64,000 nucleotides of DNA from UBA5078 sp033721235. GTDB taxonomy: Bacteria; Pseudomonadota; Gammaproteobacteria; Pseudomonadales; Pseudohongiellaceae. The stretch is from the NCBI GenBank assembly GCA_033721235.1, contig JAWWAY010000001.1:310001-374000 (forward strand). Direction: 5' to 3'. Shown here piece by piece: positions 35,814 to 43,640 of this stretch. The first letter of the stretch is position 1. Each line of letters begins with the position of its first letter. The position numbers were made by a program, and so were the translations under genes. Below the pieces are notes generated by a model. That model made no database searches, was not told where the DNA came from, and was given only the letters and a program-made list of their open reading frames with translations.

Positions 35814-36190
35814 TGCTCTATTCACTTTCGATAGCATTGGGCGGCGCATTAGGAGCGCTATCGCGTTACTGGGCTATGCACTATATTGCCTTGCTGTTGC
35901 CTACGCGACTGCCGTGGGGCACTTTTGCAGTCAATGCATTAGGCTCTCTTTTGATTGGCATATTCTATGTGCTGGTAGCCGAGAAAGTTAGTGTGCCCGA
36001 GCAGTGGCGCGCCATTATCTTGGTAGGCTACTTGGGCGCTTTTACAACATTTTCGACCTTCTCTTTGGATGCCTTGTTACTCATCCTAGACGGTCACTAT
36101 ATACAGGCATTTGGCTACGTGCTCGCCAGCGTAGTTATTTGCATTTTGGCAGCTGGCATGGGCATTAGCCTCATGCGAGCTTTTTATTGA
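35813..36190 (+). CDS. crcB: fluoride ion channel CrcB (Fluc)
   Basis: Small four-helix membrane protein of 125 residues that exports fluoride as a dual-topology dimer. GGALGALSRYW, PWGTFAVNALGSLLIG and LGAFTTFSTFSLDALLL carry the conserved Asn and the Phe-box/Thr-Ser pore motif. No fluoride riboswitch is seen; the gene is translationally coupled to rarA inside the operon. Confidence 0.95.
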   Translation: MLYSLSIALGGALGALSRYWAMHYIALLLPTRLPWGTFAVNALGSLLIGIFYVLVAEKVSVPEQWRAIILVGYLGAFTTFSTFSLDALLLILDGHYIQAFGYVLASVVICILAAGMGISLMRAFY

Positions 36191-36234
36191 AAGTTTGGAG
36201 CGCACACGCTCTTAAAGGTAAGGACTAGTTTTCC

Positions 36235-37509
36235 ATGTTGGACCCCAAATTATTACGCACAGGCGCCGAGGCACTAGCTAAGGCTTTGCAAAAGAAAAAC
36301 TTCACACTCGATGTGGCGTTGGTAAACAGTCTCGATGTCAAAAGACGCGAGCTGCAACAAGAAACCGAGAAATTGCAAAATGAGCGTAATGTGCGATCGA
36401 AAGCCATTGGTAAGGCAAAAGCTGCAGGCGAAGATGTAGCACCGCTTCTGGCTGACGTGGCGAACTTGGGAACATCCCTGGACGAAAACAAAGCGGCCCT
36501 TGCCGCCGTGCAGGACGAATTTAATGAGCTACTGATGGGCGTGCCGAATATTCCTCAGGATATAGTGCCCGAAGGTAAAGACGAAACAGACAACCAAGAG
36601 CTTAGAAGCTGGGGCACGCCGCGCACATTCGACTTTGAAGTAAAAGACCATGTGGATTTGGGCGAGGCATTAGAAGGCATGGACTTCGCCACGGCCAGCA
36701 AGTTAACTGGCTCTCGCTTTGCAGTGATGCGTGCAGGCATTGCGCGTATGCACAGGGCCTTGATTCAGTTTATGTTAGACACTCACGGTAGCCGCCACGG
36801 TTACGAAGAAGTGTATGTACCTTATATTGTTAACCGTGACTCTTTGATGGGAACCGGGCAATTGCCTAAGTTTGCCGAAGATCTGTTCCGCCTAGAGGGT
36901 GATAACGAGTACTACCTAATTCCCACGGCCGAAGTGCCGGTGACTAATATTGTGCGCGACACTATCGTGCCAGCCGATCAAATGCCCTTGAAGTTTGTCT
37001 GTCATACGCCATGCTTTAGAAGCGAGGCCGGCAGCTATGGTCGCGATACGCGTGGCATGATTCGCCAGCATCAATTTGAGAAAGTAGAACTTGTACAAAT
37101 GGTGCGTCCGCAAGACTCTGATGCGGCGCTGGATGAGCTTACATCCCACGCTGAGTATATTCTGCAAGCGCTAGAGCTACCTTATCGTGCTATGTTGTTA
37201 TGCGGTGGCGATCTCGGCTTCAGCTCCACTAAGACCATCGACTTAGAGGTTTGGCTACCATCACAGGAGTGTTATAGAGAGATTTCCTCTTGTTCTACTT
37301 TTGGTGATTTCCAAGCGCGCCGCATGCAAGCCCGCTGGAGAAATCCAGAGACTGGCAAACCGGAACTGCTGCACACGCTTAACGGCTCTGGTCTAGCCAT
37401 TGGCCGTACATTAGTAGCCATTTTAGAGAACTACCAAAATGCCGATGGCTCGATTACTGTGCCCGAAGCATTACGTTCCTATATGGGTGGTTTAGAAACT
37501 CTTGCATAA
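36235..37509 (+). CDS. serS: seryl-tRNA synthetase
   Basis: Class II synthetase of 424 residues. The long antiparallel coiled-coil arm spans about residues 28-105. Motif 2 HTPCFRSEAGSYGRDTRGM and motif 3 NGSGLAIGRTLVAILENYQ are intact. A tRNA-Ser(TGA) gene lies 5.7 kb downstream. ATG at 36235 follows a weak purine stretch but is fixed by the conserved MLDPKLLR start. Confidence 0.97.
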   Translation: MLDPKLLRTGAEALAKALQKKNFTLDVALVNSLDVKRRELQQETEKLQNERNVRSKAIGKAKAAGEDVAPLLADVANLGTSLDENKAALAAVQDEFNELLMGVPNIPQDIVPEGKDETDNQELRSWGTPRTFDFEVKDHVDLGEALEGMDFATASKLTGSRFAVMRAGIARMHRALIQFMLDTHGSRHGYEEVYVPYIVNRDSLMGTGQLPKFAEDLFRLEGDNEYYLIPTAEVPVTNIVRDTIVPADQMPLKFVCHTPCFRSEAGSYGRDTRGMIRQHQFEKVELVQMVRPQDSDAALDELTSHAEYILQALELPYRAMLLCGGDLGFSSTKTIDLEVWLPSQECYREISSCSTFGDFQARRMQARWRNPETGKPELLHTLNGSGLAIGRTLVAILENYQNADGSITVPEALRSYMGGLETLA

Positions 37510-37561
37510 GGGGCGGGCGCTTTTTGTGCCCATCTTATTTTCTAATACGCTGGAGTAAGCC

Positions 37562-38953
37562 ATGCAAAATTTACCAATATTCCTGAACGTTCGTGAGCAA
37601 ACCTGCCTATTAGTTGGCGGCGGCGAGGTAGCCTATCGAAAAGCCGTTTTGCTCAACCGGGCCGGAGCCAAACTGCGCGTCGTTGCGCTAGAGATTTGTG
37701 AAGAACTAAGAGAGCTCATAGAACAGGGGCAGGGCGAGAGCTTTGTGCGCGAGTTTCAACTGAGCGATCTTGACGGCGCGTTTCTCGTTATTGCCGGCAC
37801 CGATAATCAAGAGCTCAACGAGCTCGTGTCTATCGAGGCAAAGAAACGTGGCATGCCAGTGAACGTTGTAGATGCACCCAAGCTATGCAGTTTTATTGTT
37901 CCCGCTATCGTTGATCGCTCACCAGTGGTGATTGCTATTTCCAGTGGCGGATCTTCTCCTATTCTTACCCGTAAACTAAAAGAACGCTTGGAAATACTTA
38001 TTCCGGCTGCGTATGGCCGTTTGGCTTTAATGCTGGGCGAGTACCGCACTAAGGTTAAAACCACCATAAGCGATTTTAAAAAGCGCACCCGCTTCTGGGA
38101 GCGTATTCTCTCTGGCCCCATGCAAGAGATGGTCTTCTCCGGTAAAGAAGAGGAGGCGCGCGAGTATATCGATTATGAGATGGGACTGGCCAATGATAAG
38201 CCTGTTCATGGCGAAGTGTTTCTCGTAGGTGCAGGCCCAGGTGATCCTGACTTGCTAACCCTTAAGGCGCTGCGCATTATGCACGAGGCCGATGTGGTGT
38301 TGTACGACCGCCTGGTATCACCAGAAATTATGCAACGCATTCGCCCCGATGCCGACAAGATTCACGTTGGCAAGGCACGCTCAAATCATTCTGTTCCACA
38401 GGAGCAGATTAACGAGCTATTAGTGCGCTTGGCTAAAGAGGGCAAACGAGTATTGCGCCTAAAGGGCGGCGACCCGTTCATTTTTGGCCGTGGCGGCGAA
38501 GAGATTGATCGTCTAGCCGAAGCTAAAATCCCATTCCAAGTAATACCGGGCATCACTGCGGCATCAGGCTGTTCGGCCTATGCGGGAATACCGTTAACTC
38601 ACAGGGACTGCTCTCAGTCTGTCCGTTTCGTCACCGGCCACCTGAAAGACGGCAGCATCGATTTGGATTGGCCGTCGCTCGCCAGAGAGAATCAAACGCT
38701 AGTGTTCTATATGGGCTTGGTCGGTTTAGCCACCATCTGTGAGCAGCTTATTAGCCATGGTCTAGGCGAGGACATGCCGGTGGCCTTAGTGCAACAAGGG
38801 ACCACCAAGAACCAAAAGGTATTGATAGGATCATTGGCCACAATGCCTGATATTGTAGCGAAAACAGAGGTCCAAGCCCCAACGCTTATCATTGTAGGCA
38901 GGGTGGTTAAACTGCAGGATAAATATGCTTGGTTCGAGGCGCCGGGTAGTTGA
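37562..38953 (+). CDS. cysG: siroheme synthase CysG (trifunctional)
   Basis: Makes siroheme for sulfite and nitrite reductases. The N-terminal half is the NAD-dependent dehydrogenase/ferrochelatase (LVGGGEVAYRKAVLL; SSGGSSPILTRKLKE). The C-terminal half (from about 217) is uroporphyrinogen III methyltransferase (VGAGPGDPDLLTLKAL, RLKGGDPFIFGRGGEE, GITAASGCSAYAGIPLTHRD). Length 463. It fits with cysH and cysB elsewhere in the window. Transcription ends at the terminator 30 nt downstream. Confidence 0.96.
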   Translation: MQNLPIFLNVREQTCLLVGGGEVAYRKAVLLNRAGAKLRVVALEICEELRELIEQGQGESFVREFQLSDLDGAFLVIAGTDNQELNELVSIEAKKRGMPVNVVDAPKLCSFIVPAIVDRSPVVIAISSGGSSPILTRKLKERLEILIPAAYGRLALMLGEYRTKVKTTISDFKKRTRFWERILSGPMQEMVFSGKEEEAREYIDYEMGLANDKPVHGEVFLVGAGPGDPDLLTLKALRIMHEADVVLYDRLVSPEIMQRIRPDADKIHVGKARSNHSVPQEQINELLVRLAKEGKRVLRLKGGDPFIFGRGGEEIDRLAEAKIPFQVIPGITAASGCSAYAGIPLTHRDCSQSVRFVTGHLKDGSIDLDWPSLARENQTLVFYMGLVGLATICEQLISHGLGEDMPVALVQQGTTKNQKVLIGSLATMPDIVAKTEVQAPTLIIVGRVVKLQDKYAWFEAPGS

Positions 38954-38983
38954 ATATTGATCGTAGTTTTTGCTGTTAGATAA

Positions 38984-39014
38984 AAAACGCCCAATGCAAA
39001 ACATTGGGCGTTTT
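38984..39014. terminator. bidirectional Rho-independent terminator
   Basis: A perfect stem of about 13 bp (core ACGCCCAATG / CATTGGGCGT with loop CAAAA) is flanked by an A-run on the left and T-run on the right. Read rightward it ends the ftsK-cysG operon. Read leftward the A-run becomes a T-run of six, ending the small membrane-protein gene. Confidence 0.9.
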
Positions 39015-39127
39015 GTTTCTAAAAATTAATTGGGATTGCCGTTCACCCTGACTGTATGGGCAGCCATCTACTTATAGAGTACTTCAGTTTCAACTGACAG
39101 CGACTTATCGCCAGTGCCCTTTATTCT

Positions 39128-39319
39128 TTATGAAAAAGGAATAGGCCCACCATCAAACTTTGTATTGGATGCGTTCTGCATAGATGAAGAGTTTGAGGTT
39201 TTTTCTGCAATCGCCTTATCGTAAGATGCCGCGAGGCTGAGGCTTAGCGTGACAAGTAGCACAACAACCATCATTAGTACAAATCCAAGTTTAAGGAAGT
39301 TGCTTTTCAGCGTAGACAT
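39128..39319 (-). CDS. small single-pass membrane/exported protein, 63 aa
   Basis: I do not recognise a family. The N-terminus MSTLKSNFLK is followed by a strongly hydrophobic helix (about 10-31, FVLMMVVVLLVTLSLSLAA) and a polar Ser/Asn-rich tail ending GGPIPFS. It could be a signal anchor or a cleavable signal (cleavage after LAA). GAGGT lies six bases before the ATG. The gene is monocistronic, with its own promoter carrying an FNR/Anr-like site centred at -41.5 and a shared strong terminator. I therefore think it is a real, oxygen-regulated small protein; function unknown. Confidence 0.65.
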   Translation of the reverse strand: MSTLKSNFLKLGFVLMMVVVLLVTLSLSLAASYDKAIAEKTSNSSSMQNASNTKFDGGPIPFS

Positions 39320-39359
39320 AGAACACCTCGAATAAAAAGAGTGGATTAAACTAGGCCTT

Positions 39360-39401
39360 AGTATGCAAGGGGAGAGCGATTTGAATTTTGAGCTAGATCA
39401 A
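39360..39401 (-). promoter_or_regulatory. FNR/Anr-dependent class II promoter of the small membrane protein
   Basis: Read on the minus strand, TTGATCTAGCTCAA (39388-39401) matches the TTGAT-N4-ATCAA consensus at 9 of 10 defined bases. A -10 box CATACT lies at 39360-39365. If transcription starts at 39353 the box centre is exactly -41.5, the class II position. The leader to the ATG at 39319 is then 34 nt. Prediction only. Confidence 0.5.
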
Positions 39402-39437
39402 AAGAGGGAAAGTTTTGGCGAAGGGCTTGAGAGGGAA

Positions 39438-39473
39438 CTTAGAGTTATTTGATTAAGATCAAATAACTCTAAG
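39438..39473. promoter_or_regulatory. perfect 36-nt inverted repeat with a consensus FNR/Anr box
   Basis: Arms of 16 bp (CTTAGAGTTATTTGAT and its exact complement) enclose TAAG. The centre (39449-39462) is a perfect TTGAT-N4-ATCAA box. It lies 12 nt after the purC stop and 61 bp, centre to centre, from the proximal FNR-like box of the small membrane-protein gene. It might be an upstream regulator site, the terminator stem of purC (no T-run follows), or both. Confidence 0.5.
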
Positions 39474-39485
39474 CCTTGTGGAGCA

Positions 39486-40601
39486 TCAGTCGATTAAATC
39501 GAAATCCTTTCTTAGAATTTCAATAATTTCTTGCTTGGGGTTATCCCCTAGCTTAATAGGCGAGCCGGTTATTTTTTCTGCTATTCCAAGATAGGTTTTG
39601 GATACTTGCATCAGAATGCTCTCTGGTAGCACATTGTCTTCGGCCAGTTTTGTGCGCTGCGCCATTCTGTCTTTGTTTAATAATATGTCTGGGTCAGGGA
39701 AGTAATTAAGTAGCTGTTGGCGGAACTCTTCCTTGGACTTTTCGACAATTTTGCCTTCGCGGTATGAAGGGCCATCCCAAATGCGCGATGAGTCTGGTGT
39801 ACCCACTTCGTCCATATAGATGAGTTTTTCTTGGCCCTTGGAGTCGGTGATGTAACCGAACTCGAATTTGGTATCGACAAATACCTGATCGACTTTGTCG
39901 AGCTCCTTGCTGATTAGGTTGAAGCCCTCTTTTAGTAGTTTCTCGTAGTAGTCGATATCATCTGAGGACTTGAAGTTAAAGGCTTGGTAATTGTCTTCGA
40001 TGTTCTGGCGCGTAATATTCACATCGTCTGCCTCTGGCACACCGCGGATGCCCTTCAAAATACCTTTAGTCGAAGGTGTAATGAGCAGTTCTGGTAGGCG
40101 TTGGTCTTTCTCAAGGCCATCTGGAAGCGTGATACCACAGAAGACGCGCTCGCCTTTAGCGTAAGCGCGCCACATAGAGCCTGTAATGTATTGACGGCAG
40201 ATAGCTTCGATCATCACTGGACGTGCTTTTTGTACAATCCACACGAAGGGGTGAGGGATCTCTAGGATGTGGCTGTCGGCCAGGCCGTTCTCGCTAAATA
40301 GCTTAAACCAGTGGTTGGAGATGGCATTGAGGGCGGCGCCTTTACCGAACACACCGTTCATGCCGCCTTCGCCTCGCCAAATGCAGTCGAACGCCGAGAT
40401 ACGATCGCTGATCACCATAATGGCCAAGGGGGCGTCCGGCGCTACGTCGTAGCCGCGCTCGTTAATCAAGCGTTTGCTATCACTTTCGGTGAGCCAGTAG
40501 ACAGAGCGTACTTTGCCGCTGTGAACGGGCTTGTCCGTACGAATGGGTAAGTCATTGTTTACTGCGAGAACGCTGTCGGCAAGGCGCTTGCTTGATGTCA
40601 T
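39486..40601 (-). CDS. purC: phosphoribosylaminoimidazole-succinocarboxamide synthase
   Basis: Joins CAIR and aspartate in purine synthesis; the product goes to PurB. SAICAR synthetase marks are HSGKVRSVYWL, VISDRISAFDCIWRG, CRQYITGSMWRAYAKGE, VDTKFEFGYI and DEVGTPDSSRIWD. At 371 residues it is the long form used by some gammaproteobacteria, not the 237-residue E. coli type. It lies between the small membrane-protein gene and tusE, where Pseudomonas has no purC as far as I recall. Confidence 0.93.
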   Translation of the reverse strand: MTSSKRLADSVLAVNNDLPIRTDKPVHSGKVRSVYWLTESDSKRLINERGYDVAPDAPLAIMVISDRISAFDCIWRGEGGMNGVFGKGAALNAISNHWFKLFSENGLADSHILEIPHPFVWIVQKARPVMIEAICRQYITGSMWRAYAKGERVFCGITLPDGLEKDQRLPELLITPSTKGILKGIRGVPEADDVNITRQNIEDNYQAFNFKSSDDIDYYEKLLKEGFNLISKELDKVDQVFVDTKFEFGYITDSKGQEKLIYMDEVGTPDSSRIWDGPSYREGKIVEKSKEEFRQQLLNYFPDPDILLNKDRMAQRTKLAEDNVLPESILMQVSKTYLGIAEKITGSPIKLGDNPKQEIIEILRKDFDLID

Positions 40602-40713
40602 ATAACGGTGTCCTATGGCCTATCAGTAAAAGAGTCGCTAAATCGATTTTTGTGTAACAGGAAAACGCGCAATCTTAGCAGAGTTGGCGCAATTCTCCAG
40701 AATATTGCGCCTG

Positions 40714-41052
40714 TTAAAAGCAGTTTGTGGGACGTGGTAGCCCGGCTATCTTGCTGGCAATAAGGGCGGGGTTGCCGGGAAATAACTTCATCAAATAAAG
40801 GCTGCGACCTTTGTCTGCCCCCAGTTGTTGGGAAACGAGTTTTACTAGCGGGCGCATGGCTGGAGAAAGCCCATGCGCCGCGTAAAACTCCTGCAGAGCC
40901 GTCAGAACTTCCCAATGGGCCTGCGAAAGCTCTATGCCTTCCGCCTTGGCCAGTTGCTCGGCAACCTCGACACTCCAGTCGTCCAAATGCCGCAGATAAC
41001 CGTCTTTATCCACGGGGATGCTGCGTTTGTCGTTTAATACAATGGCTTGCAT
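40714..41052 (-). CDS. tusE: sulfurtransferase TusE (DsrC family)
   Basis: Final carrier of the Tus sulfur relay to MnmA for tRNA 2-thiouridine. DsrC-family features include DKDGYLRHLDDWS, LSQAHWEVLTALQEFY and the C-terminal arm GLPRPTNCF with the penultimate reactive Cys. The second DsrC Cys, which is needed for dissimilatory sulfur metabolism, is absent, so TusE is the better call. It is the last gene of tusD-tusC-tusB-tusE. Confidence 0.93.
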   Translation of the reverse strand: MQAIVLNDKRSIPVDKDGYLRHLDDWSVEVAEQLAKAEGIELSQAHWEVLTALQEFYAAHGLSPAMRPLVKLVSQQLGADKGRSLYLMKLFPGNPALIASKIAGLPRPTNCF

Positions 41053-41072
41053 GGCGCTCTTTAATGCTTAAC

Positions 41073-41426
41073 TTAGAACCAGGAAATAGTCTTGGGGTAT
41101 TGCAGTACTAATTGCACAAACTCTGCATAGGATACCATGTCTATATCGCGACTGAGCGCGGCGGGGTCGAGGCCACGGGCCTTCACATCGTCCTCCAAGG
41201 CGCATAGACGAATCTCTCTTTGGCCTATGAGTGCCTTTAACTCCGCTTCTTGATCGGTAAGCGCAGAGGCATCTTTGGCCATAGCGGCCGTTATCATGGG
41301 CGCGCTATACACGCCATCCTCAATCAGCAAAACACAGTCTTGGTCCGTAGACACCTGCAAGCAACTCACTAGGCTATCGTTGTTGAGCGCGGGCTTATTA
41401 ACGGTGTGAAGCTTAGAACTACTCAT
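41073..41426 (-). CDS. tusB: sulfur relay protein TusB (DsrH family)
   Basis: Third subunit of the TusBCD heterohexamer. CVLLIEDGVYSA, LCALEDDVKARGLD and DIDMVSYAEFVQLVLQYPKTISWF are DsrH-like. At 117 residues it is longer than E. coli TusB (95), with an extra N-terminal stretch and an insert around residues 45-65. Its ATG overlaps the tusC stop by 4 nt. Confidence 0.88.
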   Translation of the reverse strand: MSSSKLHTVNKPALNNDSLVSCLQVSTDQDCVLLIEDGVYSAPMITAAMAKDASALTDQEAELKALIGQREIRLCALEDDVKARGLDPAALSRDIDMVSYAEFVQLVLQYPKTISWF

Positions 41427-41806
41427 AGGGCATATACCACATCGGAGTCGGCCAATAGCTGGGCTATCTGCTCATTGCTGATGCTTTTGGCCTCCACCAC
41501 GAGATCCTCCGCCGTCATATAGCGCTTAGGCAGCGCGTCGGCTTCCACATAGATATTATGGACATCGTATAAGGGTAAGGCCGAGAACGCTGCGCTAAGG
41601 TCTTTGTTATCGATGAGCTTGGGTGCCTGCTGATCTTTAAGCTGATAAACGCCATCGCCCATAAAGATAAAATTGATGTTCTGCTCAAACACTGCATTTG
41701 AAAGTACCATATCCAAACAAGCCTTCGCTAAGCCTTGGCTATGGGGAGCCTTGCGGCTGATAAAGCTAATAGTCTTAATGTGTGGCTCGCTCATATTAGG
41801 CTCCAA
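41423..41806 (-). CDS. tusC: sulfur relay protein TusC (DsrF family)
   Basis: Structural subunit of TusBCD. FISRKAPHSQGLAKACLDM, FIFMGDGVYQL and LPLYDVHNIYVEADAL match DsrF/TusC. It overlaps tusD by 11 nt and tusB by 4 nt, showing tight coupling. The start could be M1 or the second Met (residue 4). Confidence 0.9.
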   Translation of the reverse strand: MEPNMSEPHIKTISFISRKAPHSQGLAKACLDMVLSNAVFEQNINFIFMGDGVYQLKDQQAPKLIDNKDLSAAFSALPLYDVHNIYVEADALPKRYMTAEDLVVEAKSISNEQIAQLLADSDVVYAL

Positions 41807-42188
41807 AGCTTATGACTCGGTCGCTATTGAGAGAGGCATCCACCAATTGTGCAAGGCCCGATAATTCGCTACTAGGGTCTAAGTTGGCGCATTCTTTCTC
41901 ATAGCGTTGAGCCTCTTGGGCATTCAAAATGCCGCGCTTGAGGGCAGAGGAGACACAGCTGATGCTGTCGATACCGTGCTCGTTGATGAGCTCTCGCCAG
42001 GCCGCCACTAAGTCAAACTCGTCTTGGGGTGGGGTGCTCAGGGCATTGCTAGCGTGAACTCCATCGTAGTAGAAGAATACGCGGCCTATCTGCTGCCCTT
42101 GAGCCAAGGCCTCGCGCGTGAAGCGATAGGCGCTCCAAGAGGCCTGGGAGGAGTAGGGTGCGCTATAAACAACGATGCTAATATTCAC
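41796..42188 (-). CDS. tusD: sulfurtransferase TusD (DsrE family)
   Basis: Sulfur-accepting subunit of TusBCD, receiving persulfide from TusA. VVYSAPYSSQASWSAYRF, GRVFFYYDGVHASN and the active Cys in SISCVSSALKRG (residue 78) are present. Length 130. First gene of the tusDCBE run, 96 nt after the yccA-like gene, from which it is separated by a terminator. Confidence 0.92.
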   Translation of the reverse strand: MNISIVVYSAPYSSQASWSAYRFTREALAQGQQIGRVFFYYDGVHASNALSTPPQDEFDLVAAWRELINEHGIDSISCVSSALKRGILNAQEAQRYEKECANLDPSSELSGLAQLVDASLNSDRVISFGA

Positions 42189-42225
42189 TGCAATCCACTA
42201 TCAAAGTTTAGGGCTGATAAGCCAT

Positions 42226-42247
42226 AAATAAAAAGCCCCGGCGGGGC
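42226..42247 (-). terminator. terminator after the Bax-inhibitor-1 family gene
   Basis: On the minus strand a GC-rich stem GCCCC-GCC-GGGGC is followed by TTTTTATTTAT. It sits 37 nt after the stop of the upstream gene and separates it from tusDCBE. Confidence 0.8.
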
Positions 42248-42283
42248 CGAGGCTTAGTGTACAACAAGTATTGCCCTTGGTGA

Positions 42284-42949
42284 CTATTCGTCGCCAGAGA
42301 AGGCCATGAGCAAGTGAATTAGGCTCATGAACAAGTTATAGATGGATACGAACAGCGTAATAGTCGCAAGAATATAGTTACGCTCGCCGCCGTTAATAAT
42401 TTGTCCAGTTTGGTACAGGATAATGGCGCTTGAGAACACCATGAAACCAACCGAAATAGCCAGTTGCAGTGCCGGAGTTTGGAAGAAGAAGCCCATGATC
42501 ATTGCGGCAATCAGGACGAAAAAGCCCGCAGTAATAAAGCCGCTGAGGAACTGGAAGTCTTTACCGGAAACCAGTGCATAGCCAGAAAGGCCTAGGAAAA
42601 TAAAGGCGGTGCCGCCTAGAGCGGTTGTTAGAACTTCGCTGCCACCGCTAGAGGACAGGAGATAACCAATTAGTGGGCCTGTGCCGTAGCCTATGAGGCC
42701 AGCAAAGGCGAATACTGTCACAAGACCCCAAGCGCTGCGAGCCAGTGCTTGTGTGGCAAAGAGCAGTCCATAAACGCCAATGATGTATACCCATATATTC
42801 ATAGGGGCAGCGTTAGTGCTTAGTGCGGCCGTAACTGCACTGAAGCCGAGTGTGAGGCTCAATAGTAGATAGGTGTTCTTTAGTACTTTATTGACAGCAA
42901 CGCCCGATGACTGGGTATGTGTTGCACTAATGTTTTCAAACTGACTCAT
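42284..42949 (-). CDS. Bax inhibitor-1/YccA family membrane protein
   Basis: Integral membrane protein of 221 residues with about seven helices. In E. coli YccA is a substrate and modulator of FtsH. GLLFATQALARSAWGLVTVFAFAGL, GYGTGPLIG and NLFMSLIHLLMAFSGDE are typical, ending with the conserved acidic C-terminus. The ATG at 42949 (MSQFENIS) follows CGGAG; a longer frame to 43015 has no ribosome site. Next to tusD as in Pseudomonas. Confidence 0.9.
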   Translation of the reverse strand: MSQFENISATHTQSSGVAVNKVLKNTYLLLSLTLGFSAVTAALSTNAAPMNIWVYIIGVYGLLFATQALARSAWGLVTVFAFAGLIGYGTGPLIGYLLSSSGGSEVLTTALGGTAFIFLGLSGYALVSGKDFQFLSGFITAGFFVLIAAMIMGFFFQTPALQLAISVGFMVFSSAIILYQTGQIINGGERNYILATITLFVSIYNLFMSLIHLLMAFSGDE

Positions 42950-43156
42950 ATTTGCTCCGTTGTAAGTCGATTTTGTCTTAATAACTGATAAAGAAGACCT
43001 TGTAGCTATGCGCAATCTTTCGCGATATGTTGTTGATTGCTATAAAAACTATTGGGGTGAACCTGTATTTTTCAATAGTGTTTGCTGGTAATCATACGCA
43101 TGGCCGGTTTAAAAGCAATGCTTTGTGATTTTCTGGGCTTAAAATGCAATCTATAG

Positions 43157-43184
43157 TTGACTGAGAACGGGATTATAGTAAGAT
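43157..43184 (+). promoter_or_regulatory. tRNA-Ser promoter
   Basis: TTGACT (43157-43162), 16-nt spacer, TAAGAT (43179-43184), placing the start about 8 nt before the mature tRNA. A GC-rich discriminator (GCCCACCG) follows, common for stringently controlled stable RNA genes. Confidence 0.5.
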
Positions 43185-43197
43185 TGCCCACCGTTGC

Positions 43198-43288
43198 GGA
43201 GGGGTGGCAGAGCGGTTGAATGCACCGGTCTTGAAAACCGGCGTGGGTTAATAGCCCACCGAGAGTTCGAATCTCTCCTCCTCCGCCA
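43198..43288 (+). tRNA. tRNA-Ser (anticodon TGA)
   Basis: A class II tRNA of 91 nt including encoded CCA. The 7-bp acceptor GGAGGGG pairs with CTCCTCC (one G-U). Anticodon stem CCGGT/ACCGG has loop CTTGAAA, so the anticodon is TGA (43232-43234). The long variable arm is GTGGG-TTAATAG-CCCAC, and the T-arm GAGAG-TTCGAAT-CTCTC. It reads UCA and, with wobble, other UCN codons. The repeat region begins about 25 nt after it. Confidence 0.97.
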
Positions 43289-43314
43289 ACTTTTAAATCC
43301 TGCCTGTCTTGTTG

Positions 43315-43415
43315 CCCAAACCAATCTCTTAGAAACTGCTTCCGTTTAATGGCGGAGGAGATATTCGAACGTTAGAGTTCGAGCAATTGCGCAGCAATTG
43401 AACCGAGCGCTTAAG
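43315..43415 (+). repeat. 101-bp direct repeat A, copy 1 (tRNA-Ser-related)
   Basis: Aligns without gaps to 43510-43610 with three mismatches. Bases 43350-43370 (TGGCGGAGGAG-ATATTCGAAC) closely resemble the reverse complement of the tRNA-Ser 3' end (acceptor plus T-arm). A hairpin CAATTGC-GCA-GCAATTG follows. The distal end holds a 12-bp palindrome GCGCTTAAGCGC (43407-43418). Confidence 0.8.
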
Positions 43416-43431
43416 CGCGAAGCACGTAGTG

Positions 43432-43457
43432 TTAAAACAGCCTTAAGGCTGTTTTAA
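43432..43457. repeat. perfect 26-bp palindrome
   Basis: A self-complementary run centred on CCTTAAGG with outer TTAAAACAG / CTGTTTTAA. Found once intact; the phrase CCAAGGCTG-TTTTAAAAAG recurs at the end of each tandem unit downstream, suggesting shared origin. Confidence 0.75.
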
Positions 43458-43509
43458 GTAATCTCTCCCTACTAGTTTTCTCCCATGTCGAGCGTGGCCT
43501 CTTTTATTC

Positions 43510-43610
43510 CCCAAACCAATCTCCTAGAAACTGCTTCCGTTTAATGGCGGAGGAGATATTCGAACGTTAGAGTTCGAGCAATTGCGCAGCAATTGAACCG
43601 AGTGCGTAAG
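43510..43610 (+). repeat. 101-bp direct repeat A, copy 2 (tRNA-Ser-related)
   Basis: Second copy, 195 bp downstream of the first. The 12-bp palindrome of copy 1 is altered here (GTGCGTAAGC). The inverted tRNA-like segment is at 43545-43565 and is identical to that of copy 1. Confidence 0.8.
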
Positions 43611-43640
43611 CTCCCAAAACTAGAATTGTTGTTATCAGTG

